A stretch of DNA of 64,000 nt, taken from the NCBI GenBank assembly GCA_030220185.1, contig JASPKZ010007294.1:1438001-1502000 (forward strand), given 5' to 3'. The DNA is from Diploptera punctata. Lineage: Eukaryota; Arthropoda; Insecta; Blattodea; Blaberidae. Shown one piece after another: positions 54,022 through 62,579 of the stretch. A model generated the notes under the pieces. It was not told the DNA's origin. It ran no database searches and saw only the letters and a program-made list of their open reading frames with translations. The position numbers and the translations under genes are program-made. Each line of letters begins with the position of its first letter. Within the stretch, counting starts at the first letter, position 1.

Positions 54022-54460
54022 AAAACTAAAACAACACGCTTTATTAGAAAATCGAACTAAAAAATGAAAAAAAAATTAATTTCAAACACGCTTGGGATAA
54101 AATTAAAGTGGTCAACAAAAAAATTATCTCCAACACATCTAGAATAAAACTAGAGTTATCTACAAAAAAATAATTTTACCATCAAAAGCGTGTGGTGGTC
54201 TATATATATTTGATTAAGCTATTTGATAATAAACATATATTGGTAAAAGTAAAGTCTCTAAGAAGAAAACGTAAAATCCTAAAAGCACCCCACGCTTTTG
54301 ATGGTGAAATTACTTTTTTGTAGATAATTCTAGTTTTATTCTAGATGTGTTGGAGATGATTTTTTGTTGACCACTTTAATTTTATCCCAAGCGTGTTGGA
54401 AAGTAAAATTATTTTTCATGTCTTAGTTCGGTTTTCGAATAAAGCGTGTTGTTTTAAATT
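54022..54460. repeat. Large inverted repeat, arms ~180-190 bp, loop ~70 bp
   Basis: Left arm 54022-54212 and right arm 54284-54460: AAAACAACACGCTTTATTAG / its inverse, CACGCTTGGGATAAAATTAA, GTGGTCAACAAAAAA, CCAACACATCTAGAATAAAA and CCATCAAAAGCGTG. A further direct copy of the right-arm end (TAATAAAGCGTGTTGTTTTA) lies at 54500-54521. No ORF. Confidence 0.92.
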
Positions 54461-54530
54461 TTAAAACTATTATTTATTTTGTATTTTTTAGTTTGGTTTT
54501 CTAATAAAGCGTGTTGTTTTAGTTTTTTTT

Positions 54531-54866
54531 AAAACTACAATATATTTTTTTCAATTTTCAGTTTAATTGATTGTCATAAACCGGAATCCCATGAAAATGA
54601 AATTGCTTACGATATTTTTAGTGTCTAGGCACGAATATAATTATATATTTTTTAAATTATTATTATTATCTAACATGATTATAATATTTTTGAATATTTT
54701 AATATAGATAAATATTTACAGTTAATAGTATCCTTCTCATATTTTTTGGATAAATTACAATGTGGAAAGTTTACAAATTGTCATTAATATTTTACAAAAT
54801 AAGATAAATATCTTTAAATTCGATACTATTATAGTATGAGCTAAAAGTAATACTCTTCTAAAAAAA
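54531..54866. other. No recognised feature; oligo-T terminator side of the tRNA gene at the end
   Basis: A+T-rich. On the minus strand the run TTTTTTT at 54860-54866 directly follows the tRNA-Tyr 3' end. Confidence 0.5.
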
Positions 54867-54957
54867 TCCTCCGGGCCGGATTTGAATCAGCGACCTATGG
54901 ATTACTGAAATTATATACCACTACAGTTCACCGCTCTACCAACTGAGCTACCAGAGG
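54867..54957 (-). tRNA. tRNA-Tyr (GUA) gene with an 18-nt intron
   Basis: On the minus strand: acceptor CCTCTGG pairs with CCGGAGG (one T-G wobble), T8-A9, D arm GCTCAGTTGGTAGAGC, anticodon arm with CTGTAG (anticodon GTA at 34-36), an intron at 54903-54920 (minus-strand TGGTATATAATTTCAGTA) right after position 37, where eukaryotic tRNA-Tyr genes carry their intron, AGGTC variable loop, T arm GCTGATTCAAATCCGGC and discriminator A73. A seven-T Pol III terminator follows at once. Two A-C mismatches (one in the anticodon stem, one closing the T stem), both explained by G-to-A changes relative to the insect consensus I remember, leave open whether it is functional or a recent pseudogene. Confidence 0.85.
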
Positions 54958-55204
54958 ATATAATATTAATTTCTTACAACGATTGACTAAAACGTCGATA
55001 CATCCGCAACATATTTTACCGATTTTCATTTTTTTGATATCCTGATGATTCTGGCCAGGATCTTTGAACACATTTATGACATTATTGTATTGTCATTGGT
55101 CCTTTACAAGTATACAAAGTTTCAAGTCGATCCAATATTTTTATGTGGGTGAAAATCGTGTTGAAAAATTCCGTTACATAGATGGACAGATACAGGTCAA
55201 GCTA

Positions 55205-55308
55205 ATATAAAGCGTGCAAAATAGAAGCATCTGACCGAATTATGACGGACTTTTTACGCTAAGATTTGAATCGCGATGCTAATGATTGTAGGTATATAAG
55301 AACATCAT
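55205..55308 (+). mobile_element. Possible SINE 3' end before a (AAT)n tail
   Basis: TTTGAATCGCGATGCTAATG, ATTGTAGGTATATAAGAACA then AAT repeats. It resembles 26600-26640 (TTTGAATTACGACGCTGATG) weakly. Family not settled. Confidence 0.35.
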
Positions 55309-55310
55309 TC

Positions 55311-55378
<68 letters not shown>

Positions 55379-55384
55379 TAATAA
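55309..55384. repeat. (AAT)n microsatellite
   Basis: About 22 AAT units, then AATGATAATGAT. Confidence 0.97.
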
Positions 55385-55436
55385 TGATATCATGCGAAGA
55401 GTTCTATATTAATATTGTAAAGAGAAAGAAATAATT

Positions 55437-55742
55437 TTTGGGTGAGTTCTATTGGGTTTTGCCTCACCTGTAAGACAAAAGTGAGGAACATATAAAACCA
55501 AATAATCCCCAAATACCATTTTCCATCATGGAACCCTATCACAATCGCGTTGTTTAATGTTAATTTATGAGCGAATGGTGTATGTTAATGGTGTTGTCTA
55601 GAAGACGACCTGGTATTGAACATATCCATGTCCTTATGTGGTCTCAAGAAAATATGTGATCCAGAGTTAAAAATTCTCTCCCGACTGGCACGGGAGGCGT
55701 GGGGAATGTAAGAGTACCTACCCACAAAGGAAAGAGTAAACT
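55437..55742 (+). mobile_element. SINE B, head-truncated
   Basis: TTTTTGGGTGAGTTCTATTG, CCTCACCTGTAAGACAAAAG, ATTTATGAGCGAATGGTGTA, CCTGGTATTGAACATATCCA, CCCGACTGGCACGGGAGGCG, TGGGGAATGTAAGAGTACCT and AAAGGAAAGAGTAAACTGAG. The 3' part is SINE B, the first 60 bp are the block shared with SINE A. Confidence 0.82.
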
Positions 55743-56252
55743 GAGAAAAATAGAGAACAGTTTGTAGCATATTTTAACTCGTGTTATGCATTATTCGCAT
55801 AATTTATTAACTTAAGTGAACTGTGGGAGATATAACGAATACGTTATTTTGACGTGATTTTAAATTATACGTTTTAATATTTCTCTTTTTATTTTATATC
55901 TTCATCCAGTCAGACTCGGAGGACAGATTTGCCCGAAAACCGCGACCTGAGAGATCTATTGCTCTATAAATTATGTGAATAATGCATAACAATATGTAAT
56001 AAACTGTGTCATAGATATCAGTGGAATGAAAGTCTACCCTCTACTGTGTTATCTAAGTTGTAAGGTCGTCTTCTAATTCTGATACACCAAGTTTTACTCC
56101 CATGAGCCGTACTACCATTTTTGGGTTGGGCACGTGGCCGCGACGGGGGGTGGCAACAAACTTTCCGTTGGCACCATCTGTCAGGTTTGGGGTTATGAGA
56201 CAGCACCCGGTAGATCCCCGCAACCACATTCTTCAACACCAACCAAAACAAT
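55743..56252. other. No recognised gene; may include further SINE G body
   Basis: 56060-56250 is richer in G+C (GTGGCCGCGACGGGGGGTGG) and reads on from SINE G in the minus direction, but no second copy confirms it. Confidence 0.35.
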
Positions 56253-56490
56253 TTTCACCTAACATGAGATGAGTAACAGTGATATGAAATGAATGAATGA
56301 ATGAATGAGAAATAACATGACATGAAATGAGGAGTGTTGGTGAGATGAAATTCGGGAAATAGGAGAACCCCGAGTAAAGTTGACACATCCCGGTATTGTC
56401 CATCATCAATATTTCTCTAGAACCGCCAGGATTCGAAACTGGGATCCCAATCGCGTCAACCGAGATGGCAAGGTATGATGTAAAACTATT
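56253..56490 (-). mobile_element. SINE G, minus strand
   Basis: On the minus strand: CCATCTCGGTTGACGCGATT, B box GGGATCCCAGTTTCGAATCC, then CCGGGATGTGTCAACTTTAC, TCGGGGTTCTCCTATTTCCC, AATTTCATCTCACCAACACT, CATTTCATGTCATG and a (TCAT)n run. It shares layout with 56700-56912. Confidence 0.6.
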
Positions 56491-56699
56491 CATATATGCC
56501 GAATTTTAGTTGAAAATAATATAAAAGAAGTTTGGGATTTTAATGATAATTTATTTTTACGAAGAGTGTCATTGTAAAAGTAAACCCTCTACTTATTCTG
56601 CCATATGCAGGGTCAAGGGATGAGATTAAGTTCTTATTATTGAAGGTCTGTGAGATAAACGGATACCGGCTGACCACTCTTGTCGCAGCATCGCTGTAG
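56491..56699. other. Linker between two SINE G copies
   Basis: Possibly the 3' tail region of the right-hand copy (ATCTGCTACAGCGATGCTGC on the minus strand). Confidence 0.35.
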
Positions 56700-56912
56700 C
56701 AGATAAAATAAATGAAATTAAATAGATGACATGCGTGTGAAGAGATGGTAAATAAGTTTCTCGGGGAGGAAAACAAGAGTAACCCCACGATAAACCTGCT
56801 ATGTTTCCGATTCGTCCACCCACATGAAGTAGCCGAGACTCGAATCTCGACTCTGAGGTGGAGGGTAAGTGACTAACCACTCTAACGAGTGAGGAAATGC
56901 TTAAATCCCCCA
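56700..56912 (-). mobile_element. SINE G-like, tRNA-derived, minus strand
   Basis: On the minus strand: CACTCGTTAGAGTGGTTAGT (A-box region), GTCGAGATTCGAGTCTCGGC (B box), CATGTGGGTGGACGAATCGG, GGGGTTACTCTTGTTTTCCT, CCGAGAAACTTATTTACCAT, CTCTTCACACGCATGTCATC and TTAATTTCATTTATTTTATC. Confidence 0.65.
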
Positions 56913-57624
56913 TCTACCGCTGTGACGTAATTAAATATTTTGCTAAGTGGTTATTCATTACTAGGTCGATCTATGTTGTTAGGTTGTAGAATGTATGTGA
57001 CTATCCAGATCGGCCATTCCCCTTACTATATATTGCGTCATCATGACGTCATGTTTACAGTTTTCATGACATCGTGGAGGAAGATATTAAGTCACCGCTC
57101 AGTAGCTCAGATGCACATCCATGGTCTAAGTATTACTTGCGCCACGGAGACGCATCAACCTAGATTCCTTGGTGTCAGGGATATTCTTTCCACATCCGAA
57201 GTTTATTAAAAGTGCCGCCCAATTCTGTGACAGAGCCATCTGTTCAAACGTCACATCCGAAGGAAAACACATAATCGAATTTCTACGCACGAAAATATTA
57301 TTGGATATCTAATCCAGAAACAAAAGTGGTATTCCTAGACACTTGGGACCGGTAGAATTATACTCAGAGCTTCCATAATAATTTTCACAGCGACTGAAGT
57401 TTCTCGTGATTAAAAATAGAATTGTATTGCATAATATTCCTCTTTTCAATAATTTAAGATTTTACAAAAAAAAGGCGGAAAATGGAACATTAGAGTGACA
57501 TAGATTGCTATATTAACAAAAAAGGACGAAATGTTCGCGAATAGAATATGAAAAAAAAACATGTCAAACCTAACAAGTAAATAACTTTTACAAGCAAACA
57601 ATCAAGGGTATCAACAAAAAACTA
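56913..57624. other. No recognised feature
   Basis: An 89-codon frame at 56940-57209 has no domain I recognise. Confidence 0.35.
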
Positions 57625-57915
57625 TCCATCCATAGTAATTCTGCCCGAAGGCAGGTCTTTCACTGTAATCCTAGTATTTTCATGCTATGCTTTGCAGCTT
57701 TACTAGGGAATTATAGGTGTGGTAGCTTCCCAATGATTTCCACACCTGTGAAGGATGATGATTTTAATCATAAGGATGATGATGATGGCCGGATGATTTT
57801 CAGGGACCGTTGGGCCCTTAGCTAACTGACATTTGTTTTACAATTGAGGAAAAACCCCGAAAAAAACCCGCTGCGTAACAAGGCAGCACGCTACCTCGAG
57901 ACCACAGCGGTGGAC
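57625..57915 (-). mobile_element. SINE A, minus strand, with clear target duplication
   Basis: Same landmarks as other SINE A copies in reverse (CCATCCATAGTAATTCTGCC to CGAGACCACAGCGGTGGACC), with an internal deletion that removes the B-box region: AAAAAACCCG joins directly to CTGCGTAACAAGGCAGCACG. AAAAAACTAT occurs at both ends (57615-57624 and 57918-57927). Confidence 0.93.
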
Positions 57916-58139
57916 CAAAAAAAACTATATGGATTCAAATAATAAGTTGATATTTTTAGTACTTATAAGGCTAAAAAAAAATATTTGTTGTTAAGAAAGT
58001 GCATTTTTAACAGTTGTGAAAAGCTTTTAATTTATTTAGTCAGTTGGCAGTACCAATGAAACAACTTTAATATGTTTCATTGTTACATTTAGTAATGTAA
58101 ATGACTGACTTCACATTCATAACTGTAAAGTTATATTTG

Positions 58140-58265
58140 ACCTAGCAAGTTGACTAAAACGGTAGAGTTACAGACTCACTTCCAACCAGACTGAGGGTTT
58201 TTCCTGTTTTCCCTGAATCGTCAAGGCAAATGCTAGGTGGGAATTTCATTACCAGAACCCATTTC
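58140..58265 (+). mobile_element. SINE H fragment
   Basis: CTAAAACGGTAGAGTTACAG then GAGGGTTTTTCCTGTTTTCC, CTGAATCGTCAAGGCAAATG and CTAGGTGGGAATTTCATTAC. The GGTTTTTCC...AAGGCAAATGC pattern is known to me from insect SINEs. No other copy here. Confidence 0.5.
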
Positions 58266-58299
58266 CATTATATTTACAATTTCGTCATATTATTAAATG

Positions 58300-58301
<2 letters not shown>

Positions 58302-58361
<60 letters not shown>
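58302..58361. repeat. (TA)n microsatellite
   Basis: About 29 TA units, directly left of the 298-bp tandem array. Confidence 0.97.
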
Positions 58362-58363
<2 letters not shown>

Positions 58364-58424
58364 TATAATTAAATCTTTAACATTGAGCAATGCAAGCTTA
58401 ATATGGTATGATAAGAAAAATAAA

Positions 58425-58495
58425 TGCCTGGACGGGATTCGAACCCGGTTCTCTGAGTCTGTACCTCAGCGTGATATCCATTACACTACCAGGCG
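58425..58495 (-). tRNA. tRNA-like gene, unit 1
   Basis: On the minus strand: GCCTGG pairs with CCAGGC (6 bp), A box TAGTGTAATGGATA, anticodon stem CTGAG/CTCAG around a 7-nt loop GTACAGA (U33 present; ACA in the anticodon position), B box GGTTCGAATCC, then ATTTATTTTTC with a T5 stretch that could end Pol III transcription. The seventh acceptor pair and one T-stem pair are mismatched. ACA is not a usual eukaryotic nuclear anticodon, so this may be a tRNA-derived non-coding RNA or a pseudogene. It is flanked by a 13-bp inverted repeat. Confidence 0.55.
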
Positions 58496-58722
58496 AATCC
58501 AATTCAAACACTTATTTTTCTTATATATGTATTATACTCTCCATTATTACTAGATGTCGCGAGAACACTGTCTTCACTGCCATCTAGTAGCTGACTATAT
58601 CAAGTAAGCAAATTAAAGAGAATATTTATTTTACTTTATAGCAGTGACGCTTTATCGATGTTATAATTAAATCTTTAACATTGAGCAATGCAAGCTTAAT
58701 ATGGTATGATAAGAAAAATAAA

Positions 58723-58793
58723 TGCCTGGACGGGATTCGAACCCGGTTCTCTGAGTCTGTACCTCAGCGTGATATCCATTACACTACCAGGCG
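58723..58793 (-). tRNA. tRNA-like gene, unit 2
   Basis: Identical to unit 1 across the gene, including A and B boxes and the T5 stretch downstream. Confidence 0.55.
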
Positions 58794-59023
58794 AATCCAA
58801 TTCAAACACTTATTTTTCTTATATATGTATTATACTCTCCATTATTACTAGATGTCGCGAGAACACTGTCTTCACTGCCATCTAGTAGCTGACTATATCA
58901 AGTAAGCAAATTAAAGAGAATATTTATTTTACTTTATAGCAGTGACGCTTTATCGATGTTATAATTAAAAAATCTTTAACATTGAGCAATGCAAGCTTAA
59001 TATGGTATGATAAGAAAAATAAA

Positions 59024-59095
59024 TGCCTGGGACGGGATTCGAACCCGGTTCTCTGAGTCTGTACCTCAGCGTGATATCCATTACACTACCAGGCG
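59024..59095 (-). tRNA. tRNA-like gene, unit 3
   Basis: As unit 1 but with one extra base between the T stem and the acceptor 3' strand (CCCGTCCCAGGC), which would disturb the acceptor/T-arm stack. Confidence 0.5.
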
Positions 59096-59322
59096 AATCC
59101 AATTCAAACACTTATTTTTCTTATATATGTATTATACTCTCCATTATTACTAGATGTCGCGAGAACACTGTCTTCACTGCCATCTAGTAGCTGACTATAT
59201 CAAGTAAGCAAATTAAAGAGAATATTTATTTTACTTTATAGCAGTGACGCTTTATCGATGTTATAATTAAATCTTTAACATTGAGCAATGCAAGCTTAAT
59301 ATGGTATGATAAGAAAAATAAA

Positions 59323-59393
59323 TGCCTGGACGGGATTCGAACCCGGTTCTCTGAGTCTGTACCTCAGCGTGATATCCATTACACTACCAGGCG
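59323..59393 (-). tRNA. tRNA-like gene, unit 4
   Basis: Identical to unit 1 across the gene. The unit itself is cut short at its 3' side (59486). Confidence 0.55.
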
Positions 59394-59704
59394 AATCCAA
59401 TTCAAACACTTATTTTTCTTATATATGTATTATACTCTCCATCATTACTAGATGTCGCGAGAACACTGTCTTCACTGCCATCTAGTTGGTTATCTCTTTT
59501 CGGCCTCACTGCATACTCGTTTTGGGAAATACAAATTCGTTATACAAATATTTGGTATGTGGCATCTGTCTCACAAATAACCAGTGCACTGTAAAATCTT
59601 AAATTAGTTGAAGATTTGAGACCGATTGTGTACGTATCTTTCACAGTTAGCGTTCTGAATTTACGAAATAAAAATAGCTAAATCGTATATATCATTATCA
59701 TTAA

Positions 59705-60215
59705 ACGAAAAAGTGAACTTGATTAAAGATAAAGAAAAACAAACTCTCAATCCGCGAAATAATGACGAAATTTAAATGTGGAAAAACACAAGTTTATGAG
59801 ATTTTGAAACACAAAGATAAAATAACGAATGAATGGACGCAAGGAAATGGTCAAACGAAGAGGAAAGCAAAAAATCTCCAAATTTCTGGACCGATGCTCC
59901 AATGTCAAGCTCTAGCTGTTGCTATATACCTAGGGAATAACGATTTCAAGGTATCTTCTGATTGGTTATGGATGGTTTTAAAAGACGACACAATGTAGTG
60001 TGGAGTGAAATTTTCGGGGAATCAAAGAATGTGGACGAATGTATAGTTAGTGAGTGGAAAAGATATACTTTAATTTCAGGATACGCGCCTAAGAGACATT
60101 TTTAACGCTGAGGAAACGGGGCTGTTTTTTCGCGCGTTACCGTCGAAGTCGCTCGTACATAGTCTACTTCACTTTCCAACGGCAGCGGAACTACAATTAA
60201 TCCAAGGTACACAAA
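59705..60215 (+). pseudogene. Tigger/pogo-type transposase N-terminal half
   Basis: Plus strand with shifts: NEKVNLIKDKEKQTLNPR, then 59762-59998 MTKFKCGKTQVYEILKHKDK and ITNEWTQGNGQTKRKAK (CENP-B-type N-terminal HTH), ISGPMLQCQALAVAIYLGNN (second HTH, Tc5/CENP-B type), RRHNVVWSEIFGESKNVDEC and SEWKRYTLI, then RLRDIFNAEETGLFFRALPS. The last block contains the first catalytic Asp of the pogo DDE domain (FNADETG in the family), here changed to Glu. A ~80-residue stretch between the two HTH parts is deleted. The catalytic domain ends soon after, so the copy is dead. Confidence 0.87.
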
Positions 60216-61187
60216 AAGAGATATGCGGTGCTCTATAATCTAAGATTGGTTAATAATTTTTTTTATAATGCTGAATGTTGTCTAATGTGGAAAATATAAT
60301 TGGTCCCATGCGATTCCGCTTTGAACAAGTTTTACTATATTATGAAATAAAATTGAGTAGGGTTAATTTGCAGGATTGAAAAATATTTCGAATTCCGGCC
60401 TCAGTGTAAACATCTCTACCTATGTGTCAAATTTTTATTTATATACTTGTAAAGAAAATTGATACCGGTATATGAGACTTTGAGATAAGAAAACACCAAA
60501 CGCTACTCTTTATAGTATGATATAAACCGTATTACAATTGTAATACATTACTGAGTAAATTTAAAGTGTTGAAAGTAATTAGTTTTTAATAAAGCAAGAA
60601 ATCGAACGTAATGAAAAATTGAAGACAAGAGCGAAACAAGTTGAAGAAAATGGCGATATTGAGAGACGTACATTTGAGGGAACTTAGTTTATAGTTAATT
60701 TACTCTTCAAAAGAAATCCATAGATAATCAGTCTCCTTTTTCGAAATAAAAAAATTCAGAGTGAAATTTCTTGAAGCGACTTTACATGGAACTCGTTCAA
60801 GAAAACAAACGAAAACCAAAACAAAGATCTATTTCGTTTTAGAAATAATTGCTGGCTACTATAATAATGGAGAAGATACCTATCCATCTTACACAAGACA
60901 GGCCAACACCGTGCCCCGGGGCCACAAAAGTGTAGGAAGCTACAACGCAACATTCTCTCCGTGATGTGGCAAGTTCATACCACGTTTTTAACCTCCGATA
61001 GGACCTTGTTCAAATTTATATTCTTTAACTTACTGAAACACATTTTTTTTACAATTCATTAGTTTCCATATATAGAGTGGACAAAGCGTAAATGCGATAA
61101 TTTAAGGAGAGAATTGACTGATCACCGTTCATCCCACTCGGGACATGAGTTTTATAACGATACCATTTAAGTTATGCTTATTTCCCT
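60216..61187. other. No recognised feature
   Basis: Overlapping opposite-strand frames at 60756-60964 have no known domain. Could include decayed pogo-element sequence. Confidence 0.35.
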
Positions 61188-61450
61188 ATAGATGTTTCTG
61201 AGTGACATGTGGTTAGTACATAACGTTAAGGAAACATCTAATAGTAAACTAAAGTATTACTTGAGTGGTGACGACCGACTAAATTTTACAGAGGCACTAT
61301 GTAGGCTTGAGGTCCTTTTACTAGCCCAAAATTCTTCAGAATCAGGACACACGGCTTAAAGTCTGTCCCGCGATTTTCATCGAACCTGGCCAGATTTGAA
61401 CCCACGACCTTTGGTACTAGAAGCAAGGACCACCGAGACCGACAAGCAAG
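61188..61450 (-). mobile_element. SINE D, minus strand
   Basis: On the plus strand: GTGACATGTGGTTAGTACAT, AAGTATTACTTGAGTGGTGA, TTTACAGAGGCACTATGTAG, TTACTAGCCCAAAATTCTTC and CAGATTTGAACCCACGACCT (B box reversed). Matches 26187-26480. Confidence 0.78.
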
Positions 61451-61504
61451 AATTACTTGTATTAAATAACATTAACACGTATATCTCTTTGATCCGAAGC
61501 TTGA

Positions 61505-61572
61505 TCCTTGGGAGTAATTTTGGAAATAAACAGGATGAAAATCCTACAAATTATGATTAAGAAGAAGATGAA
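61505..61572 (+). mobile_element. LINE-4f 3' UTR and AAG tail
   Basis: GAGTAATTTTGGAAATAAAC, AGGATGAAAATCCTACAAAT and TATGATTAAGAAGAAGATG. Nearly identical to 18912-18968. Only the 3' UTR is present. Confidence 0.8.
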
Positions 61573-61601
61573 TTCTTCGGATCGCTAATGTACATTTCTA
61601 T

Positions 61602-62408
61602 CATAAGTAATGCCACGAGTTATTTCGAAATTATCAATAAATTCACGATGTCACGAAGTGAGGAGTGAATTTATCTAGATAATTTGGAAATGAGGAGTGA
61701 CATTTGTTAGGACTATATAACGAATAAAATTAAGCTGTTTACTCACAAATCATTATTTAAATATAGTTATTTAAAAATATGTATATATTTAATGTAAACG
61801 ACGATGTTTGAAAACAAATGAGAAATGTTTGTTATGTTTCAATTGTTCATCACTGCAACCAGATCATATTATTTATTGCCAAAGGATCGCAGTATTGCAA
61901 GAATGCACCTTAGTGGAGAAAACAAACACATCAAACTGTTTATAACCAACATTATAGGTTATTAATTAATTTCTGATGTCCTATGATTTAATATATCAAT
62001 TATATTTTTCTGGAACGTAAATTCCTGGGAAATAATACGTTTCAGAAAATGCAAACAGTGACTTATTTTTTGTGATATAATCAATTTCTAAAAATGATTT
62101 TCTATTATATTCCGCAAGCAGAATCTGGTTACATTCGCGCACTATATATACAATCAGGGAGTCACTAGCATTATAGGAGTTTTACATCTTAATATGTAAA
62201 TTGTTGTATTCAACGTATTTCTTAGAGAGTCAGTCACTGCAAAATAATGCTGGGATCTATTCAGAATGTTAAAAAGGAGCTAGATTTTAATGTGATAAAA
62301 TAAATTGATAAAATCGAGGTGAAAAACTACTGTGATTGGTTCCAAATCAAAATTCATTGAAATATGATTGTTCATTGACTCACATTTGGGGCATGTGTTA
62401 AATAGTCA
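61602..62408 (-). repeat. Repeat X, copy 4, minus strand
   Basis: The reverse of copies 1-3: ATAAGTAATGCCACGAGT, the hairpin (AATAAATTCACGATGTCACG / GTGAGGAGTGAATTTATC), TTAAGCTGTTTACTCACAAA, TGATCATATTATTTATTGCC-like, AACACATCAAACTG, TTGGGGCATGTGTTAAATAG. About 0.8 kb, more diverged than copies 1 and 2 are from each other. Confidence 0.85.
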
Positions 62409-62579
62409 GGAAAAAAATTCACAGATATTTATCATTTTTAAAATTAGGGTATTTGTTTGATTTTAATGTATTGTATAGATGATGTAAAATGGTAAACAAA
62501 TTTCTCCTTAGGTGTTTTCTAATTCAATGGTATAATTTAAACGAATTAAATGAAATGAAACTAAATATAATGACAGTAT
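62409..62579. other. Short linker
   Basis: Nothing recognised. Confidence 0.35.

Larger units (their letters stand above)
58362..59486. repeat. Tandem array, 298-bp unit, ~3.8 copies, tRNA-like gene in each
   Basis: Units start with GTTATAATTAAATC at 58362, 58660, 58958 and 59260. The copies are almost identical; copy 3 has three extra A and one extra G, and copy 4 has one T-to-C change (CATCATTAC) and stops at GCCATCTAGT near 59486. Each unit contains the tRNA-like gene on the minus strand, a block ACTAGATGTCGCGAGAACAC, TGTCTTCACTGCCATCTAG and a spacer with TAGCAGTGACGCTTTATCGA. The very low divergence implies recent amplification or homogenisation. Confidence 0.96.

Noticed and set aside
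58362..59486. Regular repeats resembling a CRISPR array
   Set aside because: The 298-bp unit is identical throughout, with no repeat/spacer alternation, and the setting is eukaryotic.
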